Below, one piece after another: positions 1-6,916 of a stretch of DNA of 10,366 nucleotides. A program made the position numbers and the translations under genes. The number at the start of each line of letters is the position of its first letter. The first letter of the stretch is position 1. The notes below the pieces were generated by a model. It made no database searches and was not told the origin of the DNA. It saw only the letters and a list, made by a program, of their open reading frames with translations. The stretch is from Pseudomonadota bacterium (GTDB lineage: Bacteria > Desulfobacterota > BSN033 > G020346125): assembly GCA_030673585.1 (NCBI GenBank), contig DAOVIU010000010.1, positions 1 to 10,366 on the forward strand, read 5' to 3'.

Positions 1-532
1 CAACCTTCTTTTCGGGTACTTTAATTTTAGGGCGGCGGAAAATGAGGTTATGGGTCAATCGATTGCCGACCAGAACCTCTATTTTCTTTGGCTGAGAGGG
101 ATCCTCGATGACTCGGAGACGGACATCTCTGTCCACCTGGGTCAACTCCCGCTTCATTTCGCTCTTGATGCGGGAGAAGGAGGTCCGTTCGGGGAGCCGA
201 AGCTCAATGGAGGAGGTTTTCCACGAAAGGTTTCCGCTCATTCTCGAGACGGACCGTCGCGAGAGGATATTTCCTTTCGAAAAACCGAGTTCGAAGAGGC
301 GACTATGAATTGCCTTATCGAGGAGATCTATTTTTTGGCTGAGTTGATATTGGAATCGCTCGGGACGCGGATAGAGATAGAGGAAAATGAGGCCCAAGGC
401 CAAAAATAATCCGATGAGGCCCAGAAATGGCCAAAATCGTAAAGATGGCTTCTTCTTCCGTTTCCTGGCTGAGGGTTTCTTCCTCGAGGAAGCCTTTTTG
501 GCTTTGGTACTCCTCGTCGGCCGTCGTACCAT
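1..532 (-). CDS. N-terminal part of a membrane-anchored protein, probably divergent polysaccharide deacetylase family (partial)
   Basis: The reading frame opens at the ATG at 532 and stays open for 177 codons to the window edge, so the C-terminus is missing. Residues 1-32 are very rich in Lys, Arg and Ser. A hydrophobic segment at about 33-54 follows, so the protein looks like a type II membrane protein with its body in the periplasm. The visible periplasmic part has no catalytic motif. The start lies 9 nt after the ctpA stop, and a GAGGA sequence overlapping that stop can serve as ribosome binding site, so the gene belongs to the same operon. In Desulfobacterota-type genomes a divergent polysaccharide deacetylase (YibQ-like) commonly follows ctpA, and the layout of basic N-terminus, membrane anchor and a variable domain before the deacetylase fits. 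The family call rests on that context and general resemblance, because the enzymatic domain lies outside the window. Confidence 0.65.
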   Translation of the reverse strand, partial: MVRRPTRSTKAKKASSRKKPSARKRKKKPSLRFWPFLGLIGLFLALGLIFLYLYPRPERFQYQLSQKIDLLDKAIHSRLFELGFSKGNILSRRSVSRMSGNLSWKTSSIELRLPERTSFSRIKSEMKRELTQVDRDVRLRVIEDPSQPKKIEVLVGNRLTHNLIFRRPKIKVPEKKV

Positions 533-541
533 GAGGATTCC

Positions 542-1858
542 TCATTTTTTAAGGGAAAGCCCCTGGAAAATCTCCCACCCCTTCATGATTTGCAATGCGC
601 GTTCCAGCTGGGAATCGAGGATTCTCTCCTCCTTTGGCTTTCCTGCCGCTTTTTCCTCCTCCATGCCTTTTAGATGGCCCTCCAAATCCTTTTCCAGTGG
701 ATGTGAGGGTTTCTTTTTCGATTCCCAATCATCGGAGTCGGAAACCCGCGAATAGGGAACGATGATATTTGGGATAATACCCGTTGCCTGGATAGACGTA
801 CCCTTGGGCGTATAGTACTTAGCCGTGGTCAATTTCAATCCCGAACCATCTTTCAGGGGAAAAATGGTTTGAACGGACCCCTTGCCGAAGGTTTTGGTCC
901 CCAAGAGCAATGCCCTCCGGTGATCTTGTAATGCGCCCGCCAGGATCTCCGATCCGCTGGCGCTGCCGCTGTTTACCAAGACAATTAACGCATAATTTTC
1001 TATGGTTTCGTCTCGGTGGGCCTCGAACTTCAGCGGTTCCTTGCTTCGCCCCTCTATGGAGACGATGGTACCTCGCGTGATAAATTTGTCGGCCACCTTT
1101 ACGGCTTGGTCTAAAAGCCCCCCGGGGTTGTTTCGAAGATCAATGATCAAGCCCCTAAGGGAAGCCTTATTGAGATCCTCTAGTTTTCCCATGGCCTTTT
1201 CGAAATCCGAGGCTGTTTGTTCGTTGAACTGGGAGATTCGGACATAACCGATTCCCTTCTCCAATACCTCATGTCTGACGCTTTTTAACGGGATGATATC
1301 GCGAACGATAGTGACGTCCTTGGGCTTGATAAACCCTTCCCTGGTGATGGTTATGGTGACTTCGGTTCCCTTGGTACCCCGCATCTTCATGGCGGCTTCA
1401 TGCAATGTTATGTTCTCGGTGGAATGACCATCGATCTTTATGATGTGGTCTCCTGATTTGATACCCGCCTTGAAGGCCGGGGTATCCTCGATGGGGGAGA
1501 CGACTGTCAGCAGTCCTTTCTTCTTTTCAATAACGATGCCCAGTCCTTCGAATTTTCCCTTGGTCTCCATCTGCATTTCCCTGTAGACATTGGGTGGCAT
1601 GAAGGATGAATGGGGATCTAAGGTATCTAACATTCCCTTAATGGCGCCGGAAATGAGGGTTCGATTTTCGGTTTCCTCCACGTAATCCTTCTGTAAATGG
1701 TTGAGGACGTCGGTGAAAACCCGGAGATCCTCATAGACATCGTCGGTAACCGCGGAGACCTTCCGGTTTCTCTCCATCCCGACAAGGATTCCCAAAAACG
1801 AGATGATTAAGATAAGGACTAATAGCTTTGGGTTGAAGCGGTTGACTATCTTAAACAT
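542..1858 (-). CDS. ctpA: Carboxy-terminal processing protease CtpA (S41 family)
   Basis: This is a periplasmic serine protease of the S41/Prc-CtpA family, 438 residues, a usual length. Residues 11-27 form an uncleaved anchor or signal segment. A PDZ domain spans about 100-180 with its GLGIVI carboxylate-binding loop at 106-111. The protease core at about 200-370 contains RGLIIDLRNNPGG (235-247), the nucleophile motif GSASGSEI (298-305) and TFGKGSVQ (323-330). Ser301 and Lys326 are 25 residues apart, the spacing of the Ser-Lys dyad in plant D1 processing protease, and Glu304 matches its third catalytic residue. The C-terminal 65 residues are charged and Lys/Glu rich. The ATG at 1858 was chosen because AAGGAGG lies 5 nt upstream and the hydrophobic anchor follows directly. 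A longer frame to 1993 would add 45 unlikely residues and overlap envC. Known family substrates include cell-wall hydrolases and lipoproteins; the substrate here is unknown. Confidence 0.96.
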   Translation of the reverse strand: MFKIVNRFNPKLLVLILIISFLGILVGMERNRKVSAVTDDVYEDLRVFTDVLNHLQKDYVEETENRTLISGAIKGMLDTLDPHSSFMPPNVYREMQMETKGKFEGLGIVIEKKKGLLTVVSPIEDTPAFKAGIKSGDHIIKIDGHSTENITLHEAAMKMRGTKGTEVTITITREGFIKPKDVTIVRDIIPLKSVRHEVLEKGIGYVRISQFNEQTASDFEKAMGKLEDLNKASLRGLIIDLRNNPGGLLDQAVKVADKFITRGTIVSIEGRSKEPLKFEAHRDETIENYALIVLVNSGSASGSEILAGALQDHRRALLLGTKTFGKGSVQTIFPLKDGSGLKLTTAKYYTPKGTSIQATGIIPNIIVPYSRVSDSDDWESKKKPSHPLEKDLEGHLKGMEEEKAAGKPKEERILDSQLERALQIMKGWEIFQGLSLKK

Positions 1859-1908
1859 GTTTGCCTCCTTAATACTGATGAATGTATGGGGATGGAGCTG
1901 TTTTTCTC

Positions 1909-3117
1909 CTAAGTCTTTCCCCTTCCGCTTGCAGTGGCCGGGCCCTCCTTTGCCTCGGAAGGGTCGTTTGAACCTTTGGGTATGAACAGCCATTCTAATG
2001 GATTTTCCGGTTTCCCCCTATGCCTAATTTCGAAATAGAGACCGGGATCCCTGATGGAGCCCGAATCGCCGACGAGGGCAATGATCTCCCCTTTCGTGAC
2101 CCGTTCGTTTATCCTCTTTAATACCTTCGACGTATGGGCGCAGACCGTATAGTACTTATCCCCGTGATCGAGGATAATAATATTGCCGTATCCCTCAAAC
2201 CAGCCCGAGTAGATCACCCTTCCCGAAAATACAGCTCGTACTGGTGAGTCTTGAGGGGCCTCTATTATGATCCCACGGCCATGGTTCTCCGTGATAACGT
2301 TTCCATGCACGGGCAACGACAGCCTTCCCTTATGACCTTTGAAGTTCAAATCATAGATCCCTTTCTCCCTCGTCCCCCTTTCCAGCTTCTCAATCAAAAT
2401 TTGGAGCTCTCCTGCCCTCTCTTCCAATTCTCGAATCCATTTTCTATACTTCGCCTTCTCCTTCCTTACCACTTGGAGAAAGGCCCTTTTCTCCCTTTTT
2501 GCGTGGTGGGTCTCCAGTCTTTTTCGTTCCTTGTCCGCCCTGGCCCGTTTGAGCCCTTTGATGTCATTTTCCAATTTTTCATGGTATTTCTTCTTTTCGA
2601 GCCATTGGGCTTGGTAATTTCGCAATAAATTCGTATCGTAATCAATCACGATCTTCAAAAACTTCGTCATTCTCATAAAGTCTTTGTAGGAGCCGGAGGA
2701 GAGGATATAGGGGAGATAACCCGTCCTCCCCACCTTGTACATGGCAACAACTCGGGAATGGAGGCGGGTCCGGTTTTGGTCAATTTTATGCTGGATTTGG
2801 TTCAGCTTTTCCTGCACCGAGATATTATTTTTCCGAATTCGATCATATTGTGAATCCAGCCTCCTCAACTCCTTTTTCCTTTGGAGAAGGTCTCTCTCCA
2901 TCCGGCTGAGTGTACCGAGGATGGATTCTTCCTTTTTTAGGACGGTTTTTTCGTTGGCCTTCTTGTGCTTGAGCGCCTCGTGGATCTCCTGGAGCTGCTC
3001 CTTTTGGGTTTTAGCTTGTGCTCCGTTAGTGTCAATATCATCACCTGCAAAATTGGTTCCTATGCATATGAAGAGGAGCGAGAAAAAGCCCCAGAAGATT
3101 TTTCTCATGCGAATCAT
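1909..3117 (-). CDS. envC: Murein hydrolase activator EnvC-like protein (coiled coil plus degenerate LytM/M23 domain)
   Basis: This 402-residue periplasmic protein has a signal peptide (about 1-25, hydrophobic core FWGFFSLLFICIG), a long coiled coil rich in Lys, Glu and Arg at about 35-125 and 165-250, and a C-terminal LytM/M23 domain at about 268-378. True M23 zinc peptidases need HxxxD and HxH ligands. Here the first site reads NHGRGIII (278-285) without the Asp, and the last reads YFEIRH (361-366) with Tyr in place of the first His. The domain is therefore probably inactive as a peptidase, as in E. coli EnvC, which activates AmiA/AmiB amidases under FtsEX control. The start at 3117 directly abuts the ftsX stop (TAAATG), with GAGGG 5 nt upstream inside ftsX, which suggests translational coupling. 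A second ATG three codons later is less well spaced. The tail after 380 is polar and probably disordered. Confidence 0.93.
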   Translation of the reverse strand: MIRMRKIFWGFFSLLFICIGTNFAGDDIDTNGAQAKTQKEQLQEIHEALKHKKANEKTVLKKEESILGTLSRMERDLLQRKKELRRLDSQYDRIRKNNISVQEKLNQIQHKIDQNRTRLHSRVVAMYKVGRTGYLPYILSSGSYKDFMRMTKFLKIVIDYDTNLLRNYQAQWLEKKKYHEKLENDIKGLKRARADKERKRLETHHAKREKRAFLQVVRKEKAKYRKWIRELEERAGELQILIEKLERGTREKGIYDLNFKGHKGRLSLPVHGNVITENHGRGIIIEAPQDSPVRAVFSGRVIYSGWFEGYGNIIILDHGDKYYTVCAHTSKVLKRINERVTKGEIIALVGDSGSIRDPGLYFEIRHRGKPENPLEWLFIPKGSNDPSEAKEGPATASGRGKT

Positions 3118-3999
3118 TTACGCCCTCAAAAACCTCGCCAAAGACAGGTAGCTCCCCATAATTCCCAAGGAAATACCCACAGAGATTACTCCACCAATGG
3201 AGCTCCAGGACAAAAAGGAGAGCGCGATCGGCCCCAAATACGCCGTAATAGAAGGTCCCGACTTATAGAGGAACGCTTGGAACAGGAGAAGCAGCAATCC
3301 CAGCGCGAGGATGGCTCCTGAAACCCCTTGAAAGAGTCCCTCGATCAAAAAGGGGATTTTGATATGCCCATTGGTCGCTCCAACCAGTCGCATGATTTCG
3401 ATTTCTTCCTTTCGGGAGTGGATACTCAGCTTGATGGTATTGGATACGATAAAAGATATGGCGAGGAATAGAATTCCTCCCACTATCCACTGTCCCCATC
3501 TCAAGAGATACACAATGGTGGAAAGCCTGGTTATCCATTCTCGTCCGTATTGGATGTCCGCAGTTCCCTCCAGCTGGCTCAGTTCTTCCACAAATTGGCT
3601 CAGTCCTTGGCTCCGATAGAATTCTTGTTCAAGTTGAGTTTCAAAGGAGGCGGGGAGGATACTTAAATCCAGACCCTCAAGGATACCCTTCTGGTTATCA
3701 AAGAGCCGTTTGAAGAGCAACGTGGCATCGGATTTAGAAACGTATTTGATTGACTTCACGCCTCTTAGGCCAAGGATTTGTCTTTCCAGGTGTTGTACCT
3801 CACGGGGCGACAGGTCATCCTCTATATAGCAAATCACTTGGATTTTACCCTCCCAATGATCCATGAGCCTATTCAGGTTTAGCAAGACCAGCAGGAACAT
3901 GGAAAAAATGAGAAGGGAGAAGACAACAATGCTGATGGATATTCCATTTACCCAGATATTTCTTCTGATGTCCCTCAAGGCTTTTTTAAGAAAGTACAT
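3118..3999 (-). CDS. ftsX: Cell division protein FtsX (permease-like partner of FtsE)
   Basis: FtsX is the inner-membrane half of the FtsEX complex. It does not transport a substrate but passes ATP-driven changes of FtsE to periplasmic regulators such as EnvC. The 293-residue protein shows four membrane segments at about 20-41, 168-187, 218-243 and 265-288. A large periplasmic loop lies between TM1 and TM2 (about 42-165), where EnvC-type partners bind in known systems. The cytoplasmic stretch SRKEEIEIMRLVGAT (195-209) after TM2 is the family signature and contacts the ATPase. The gene begins 5 nt after the ftsE stop; the TAAGG overlapping that stop is the likely ribosome binding site. It ends immediately before the envC start. 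Length and topology are normal for the family. Confidence 0.96.
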   Translation of the reverse strand: MYFLKKALRDIRRNIWVNGISISIVVFSLLIFSMFLLVLLNLNRLMDHWEGKIQVICYIEDDLSPREVQHLERQILGLRGVKSIKYVSKSDATLLFKRLFDNQKGILEGLDLSILPASFETQLEQEFYRSQGLSQFVEELSQLEGTADIQYGREWITRLSTIVYLLRWGQWIVGGILFLAISFIVSNTIKLSIHSRKEEIEIMRLVGATNGHIKIPFLIEGLFQGVSGAILALGLLLLLFQAFLYKSGPSITAYLGPIALSFLSWSSIGGVISVGISLGIMGSYLSLARFLRA

Positions 4000-4004
4000 T
4001 GGCC

Positions 4005-4712
4005 TTACAGGTATGAGGCTTTGGATTCGGGCAATAGAATCGGTTCCTCCGGTTGCATCTGGTCCATGATTCTGCCCTCTTTTAGCCTTATGACCCTCTT
4101 GCTGTATTTTCCGACTAAGTCGGTGTTATGAGTGGCGATGATAATAGTCATCCCCCATGTATTGAAATTGTTCATGAGGTTAATGATATCGAGGGTGATA
4201 TCAGGATCAAGGTTTCCAGTTGGTTCATCGGCCAAGAGAATGGGGGGATTATTAACAAGGGCTCGGGCGATTGCCACACGCTGTTGCTCCCCTCCCGAGA
4301 GCTTTAATGGCATTTCATCCATTTTATCCAGCAATCCAACCATTCGCAAGGTATTCCATGTCCTTCTCTTTAGTTCTCTCCCCCTGGTCCCCGTAGCCTC
4401 TAGAGCGAAGGCCACATTTTGAAATACGGTTAAGTCCTTCAGAAGCTTAAAATCCTGAAACACAATACCGATGTTGCGCCGGAGATAGGGGATACGGGAG
4501 GGCTTGACCCTCGAAATATTGATTCCGTTTACCAGGATTTCTCCCCGTGTAGGACTTTCTTCGCAGTATATCAACTTGAGGAAGGTTGTCTTGCCGGCTC
4601 CGCTGGGCCCGGTTAGAAAGAGGAATTCGCCTTTATCCACCTGAAGGTTGATGTCGTTTAATGCTTGGATATTGTTGGAATAAATTTTACTCACATGGTA
4701 AAATTGGATCAT
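4005..4712 (-). CDS. ftsE: Cell division ATP-binding protein FtsE
   Basis: This is the ABC-type ATPase of FtsEX, acting on the cytoplasmic face of the inner membrane at the division site. Counted from the Met at 4712 (235 residues), all nucleotide-binding motifs are present: Walker A GPSGAGKT (35-42), Q-loop VFQD (84-87), signature LSGGEQQR (138-145), Walker B ILLADEP (158-164) and the switch His in ATHN (His195). The start is uncertain. An in-frame ATG five codons upstream (4727) directly follows an in-frame TGA, so nothing longer is possible. The Met at 4712 begins MIQF and aligns with the usual FtsE start (MIRF in E. coli), so I prefer it, but neither start has a clear Shine-Dalgarno sequence. 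It is the first gene of the left-running division operon. The tail after about residue 215 is family-typical in being variable. Confidence 0.95.
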   Translation of the reverse strand: MIQFYHVSKIYSNNIQALNDINLQVDKGEFLFLTGPSGAGKTTFLKLIYCEESPTRGEILVNGINISRVKPSRIPYLRRNIGIVFQDFKLLKDLTVFQNVAFALEATGTRGRELKRRTWNTLRMVGLLDKMDEMPLKLSGGEQQRVAIARALVNNPPILLADEPTGNLDPDITLDIINLMNNFNTWGMTIIIATHNTDLVGKYSKRVIRLKEGRIMDQMQPEEPILLPESKASYL

Positions 4713-4734
4713 CTTACTTACATCCATTCATGAT

Positions 4735-4746
4735 GGGCTATAGCCC
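4735..4746. repeat. 12-bp perfect palindrome upstream of ftsE
   Basis: GGGCTATAGCCC is a perfect inverted repeat, lying 8 to 23 bases upstream of the two possible ftsE starts. In the mRNA it could form only a short stem. As DNA it has the size of a dimeric repressor site. It occupies the place where a Shine-Dalgarno sequence would be expected and none is seen. Its function is unknown. Confidence 0.45.
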
Positions 4747-4922
4747 GAAATCGAGGCTCCACGGGTTCTGTTGGTAATTAGAGGTTGAGCGGGTTGAAAC
4801 TATCGATTAATCCTTAATAAATAATATGTAAATCTCAAAAATAATTAGCATATTTTACTATTCAATTCAAGGACAATGAGGGAACAGACGGGAAGTTGGC
4901 TGGATTTACGGAGGATGCGTTT

Positions 4923-4944
4923 TCCCTATTGTCATGAATAGGGA
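4923..4944. repeat. Hairpin with 8-bp stem and 6-nt loop
   Basis: TCCCTATT and AATAGGGA are perfect inverted repeats separated by GTCATG. No T-run follows on either strand, so it is not a canonical terminator. It could be a protein-binding site or part of a structured transcript; nothing in the sequence decides which. Confidence 0.4.
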
Positions 4945-4973
4945 GTTCCAGCGGGCGGAGGAGATAGCAAGGG

Positions 4974-4991
4974 CTGAGGAGAAATCCTCGG
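4974..4991 (+). repeat. Small hairpin closed by a GAAA (GNRA-type) tetraloop
   Basis: CTGAGGA and TCCTCGG pair over 7 bp (one G-U) around GAAA. GNRA tetraloops are common in structured RNAs, but the hairpin lies upstream of the best promoter at 5032, so it would be transcribed only from a start farther left. It may be chance. Confidence 0.3.
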
Positions 4992-5031
4992 AATGAATGG
5001 CATAGACTTAGGGATTTTGGACGCGGAAATC

Positions 5032-5061
5032 TTGACACGATATGTGAAGATGTGGTATAAA
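5032..5061 (+). promoter_or_regulatory. Sigma70-type promoter P1 for the tRNA-tuf unit
   Basis: TTGACA at 5032-5037 matches the -35 consensus exactly. TATAAA at 5056-5061 matches the -10 in five of six bases, with an 18-base spacer. Transcription would begin near 5068, giving a leader of about 150 nt before tRNA-Tyr. No other rightward gene lies in between, so the target is the tRNA-tuf unit. Confidence 0.65.
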
Positions 5062-5167
5062 TAGCAGTAAATTAGGGGAATTTGGCAAAATTTTAAGAGA
5101 ATCCCGATAAGCATCTCAATATTAGCGACTTTTTTAATTTTCTTCTTTTTTTCACCCATAATGGCAG

Positions 5168-5196
5168 TTGATTTTTTTTGCTATAATTCTTATACT
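5168..5196 (+). promoter_or_regulatory. Second promoter P2 just upstream of tRNA-Tyr
   Basis: TTGATT (5168-5173) and TATACT (5191-5196) are separated by 17 bases. Within the same stretch TGCTATAAT (5179-5187) is a perfect extended -10 that could work without a -35. Either would start transcription about 10-25 bases before tRNA-Tyr, a normal distance for a tRNA operon. The upstream T-tracts add AT-richness. Confidence 0.6.
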
Positions 5197-5218
5197 AATA
5201 AATTACGTTAATTCTATA

Positions 5219-5303
5219 GGAGAGGTTCCCGAGTGGCCAAAGGGGGCAGACTGTAAATCTGTTGGCTTAGCCTTCGGAGGTTCAAATCCTCCCCTCTCCA
5301 CCA
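5219..5303 (+). tRNA. tRNA-Tyr (anticodon GTA)
   Basis: This is a class II tRNA with a long variable arm, as expected for bacterial tRNA-Tyr. The acceptor stem GGAGAGG pairs perfectly with CCTCTCC (5293-5299). The anticodon loop CTGTAAA carries GTA at 5253-5255. The T arm GGAGG-TTCAAAT-CCTCC is intact, followed by discriminator A and an encoded CCA (5301-5303). It is the first gene of the rightward unit. Confidence 0.97.
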
Positions 5304-5317
5304 CGGGGTAACATTTA

Positions 5318-5393
5318 GCGGGAATAGCTCAGTTGGCAGAGCATCAGCCTTCCAAGCTGAGGGTCGCGGGTTCGAATCCCGTTTCCCGCTCCA
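5318..5393 (+). tRNA. tRNA-Gly (anticodon TCC)
   Basis: The cloverleaf is complete: acceptor stem GCGGGAA pairs with TTCCCGC, the D arm contains AGCTCAGTTGGCAGAGC, the anticodon stem TCAGC/GCTGA closes loop CTTCCAA with TCC at 5351-5353, and the T loop is TTCGAAT. The discriminator is T, with an encoded CCA. It follows tRNA-Tyr by 14 bases. It reads GGA and GGG codons, and GGG is heavily used in the tuf gene downstream. Confidence 0.97.
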
Positions 5394-5574
5394 ATAGAGT
5401 CAATCCCGCTCTTAGGTCGAAAAGGTAAGAGAATTAGACCATATTCAAGCCTTTATAGCCTGTGTGATCGGCGAAATTCCGTATCTGTTTCAATTTATCG
5501 GTGTTAATTGACTACCTTGATGAGTAGGCGAGGGTTAGTGTTTGCTTTTTCATTTTAGGCCTTGAGCTTCTTAA
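5394..5574 (+). other. 181-nt spacer between tRNA-Gly and tRNA-Thr
   Basis: No gene or tRNA remnant is recognised. A weak hairpin (CTCTTA at 5409-5414 with TAAGAG at 5426-5431) has no T-run, so it is not a clear terminator. A TTGACT (5508-5513) has no acceptable -10 at normal spacing. The spacer is much longer than the 14 bases between the first two tRNAs. Confidence 0.4.
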
Positions 5575-5649
<75 letters not shown>

Positions 5650-5681
5650 GAATTAACTCTTACATTTAGGAGGGGGGGACG

Positions 5682-6884
5682 ATGTCGAAGCCGAAGTTTG
5701 AGAGGACGAAGCCTCATATTAATGTGGGGACGATAGGGCATGTGGATCATGGGAAGACGACGTTGACATCGGCGATGACGAAGGTATTGGCGGGTATGAA
5801 GTTAGCGAGCTATATGGCGTTTGATGATATTGACAAGGCTCCGGAGGAGAAGGAGCGGGGTTTGACCATAGCGATAGCGCATGTGGAGTATGAGACGGTG
5901 AATCGTCATTATGCGCACATTGATTGTCCTGGGCATGCGGATTACATAAAGAACATGATTACGGGGGCTGCGCAGATGGACGGGACGATATTGGTGGTAT
6001 CGGCTGCGGATGGGCCGATGCCTCAGACGCGGGAGCATGTATTATTGGCGAAGCAGGTGCGGGTGCCCTCTATCGTGGTATTTTTGAACAAGGTGGACAT
6101 GGTGGATGATGTGGAGTTATTGGATTTGGTGGAGTTGGAGGCACGGGAGTTGTTATCGGGGTATGATTTTCCTGGGGATGAGATACCGATCATACGGGGT
6201 AGTGCGTTGCGGGCGTTGGAGAGTGGATCTGAGGATTGGGAGGGTGCGGAGGAGTATCGGCCTATATGGGAGTTATTGGATGCGGTGGATCAGTATATAC
6301 CGGAGCCGGATCGGGATATTGACAAGGATTTTTTGATGCCGGTAGAGGATGTTTTTTCGATTAGTGGTCGTGGTACGGTGGTGACGGGTCGTGTTGAGCG
6401 TGGGTTGGTGAAGGTTGGGGAGGAGGTTGAGGTTGTGGGGATACGGCCGACGGCGAAGACGGTGTGTACGGGGGTGGAGATGTTTCGCAAGACGTTGGAT
6501 CAGGGTCAGGCTGGGGACAACATTGGGGTATTGTTGAGGGGGACGAAGCGGGAGGATGTGGAGCGTGGTCAGGTATTGGCGAAGCCAGGTAGTATTAAGC
6601 CTCATCGGCGGTTTAAGGCGGAGACGTACATATTGACGAAGGAGGAGGGGGGTCGGCACACGCCGTTTTTTAATGGGTATCGGCCGCAGTTTTATTTTCG
6701 GACGACAGATGTGACGGGGGTGGTGACGTTGTCAGAGGGGGTGGAGATGGTGATGCCTGGGGACAACGTATCGTTATCGGTGGAGTTGATTATGCCCATA
6801 GCGATGGAGAAGGAGTTGCGGTTTGCCATTCGGGAGGGGGGCAGGACCGTGGGCGCAGGGGTCATCAGCGATATCACGGAGTAG
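5682..6884 (+). CDS. tuf: Elongation factor Tu
   Basis: EF-Tu is the GTPase that delivers aminoacyl-tRNA to the ribosome. The 400-residue protein is full length with three domains. GTPase motifs are intact: GHVDHGKT (19-26), Thr62 of switch I within RGLT (most EF-Tu have RGIT), DCPGH (81-85, with the catalytic His), NKVD (136-139) and GSAL (173-176). Domains 2 and 3 follow, with [13 protein letters not shown] and a well-conserved end (GGRTVGAG). The ribosome binding site AGGAGG sits 8 bases before ATG, followed by a run of G. The gene is preceded by tRNA-Thr and followed 32 bases later by rpsJ. Codon use is extreme: 21 of 21 Lys are AAG, 37 of 37 Glu are GAG, 8 of 8 Gln are CAG, all 29 Leu are TTG or TTA, and 12 Ile are ATA. 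The last 14 codons (6840 on) look different, with GGC, ACC, GTC, ATC and AGC. Confidence 0.99.
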   Translation: MSKPKFERTKPHINVGTIGHVDHGKTTLTSAMTKVLAGMKLASYMAFDDIDKAPEEKERGLTIAIAHVEYETVNRHYAHIDCPGHADYIKNMITGAAQMDGTILVVSAADGPMPQTREHVLLAKQVRVPSIVVFLNKVDMVDDVELLDLVELEARELLSGYDFPGDEIPIIRGSALRALESGSEDWEGAEEYRPIWELLDAVDQYIPEPDRDIDKDFLMPVEDVFSISGRGTVVTGRVERGLVKVGEEVEVVGIRPTAKTVCTGVEMFRKTLDQGQAGDNIGVLLRGTKREDVERGQVLAKPGSIKPHRRFKAETYILTKEEGGRHTPFFNGYRPQFYFRTTDVTGVVTLSEGVEMVMPGDNVSLSVELIMPIAMEKELRFAIREGGRTVGAGVISDITE

Positions 6885-6916
6885 GGTTGGCTTGAGCCGC
6901 GAAATGGGAGCGCTTT

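Larger units (their letters stand above)
4747..5031. other. Divergent intergenic region between the ftsE operon and the tRNA promoters
   Basis: No convincing gene is seen in these 285 bases. The part at about 4801-4865 is strongly AT-rich and is the likely place for the ftsE promoter, but I could not find a well-spaced -35/-10 pair there on the minus strand. The part at about 4920-4991 holds two short hairpins listed separately. A 75-codon minus-strand frame crossing part of this area (4932-5159) has no ribosome binding site and overlaps the rightward promoter, so it is not called. Confidence 0.5.

Noticed and set aside
50..409. 119-codon plus-strand frame at the left end
   Set aside because: It is antisense to the membrane-anchored minus-strand gene at 1-532, which has a sensible start, membrane segment and operon position.
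1859..1993. A 45-residue N-terminal extension of CtpA
   Set aside because: It would overlap the end of envC and place a basic, non-signal stretch before the membrane anchor. AAGGAGG precisely precedes the ATG at 1858.
4932..5159. 75-codon minus-strand open frame with a Lys-rich start and one hydrophobic stretch
   Set aside because: It has no ribosome binding site, overlaps the rightward promoter P1, ends in a low-quality Pro/Ser-rich stretch, and resembles nothing I know.
5409..5440. Possible terminator between tRNA-Gly and tRNA-Thr
   Set aside because: The 6-bp stem has an 11-nt loop and no T-run; it is not a convincing rho-independent terminator.
6273..6659. 128-codon minus-strand frame opposite tuf
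   Set aside because: G-ending codons on the sense strand become C-starting codons antisense, which removes stops. The product is an Arg/Pro/Leu-rich artefact.
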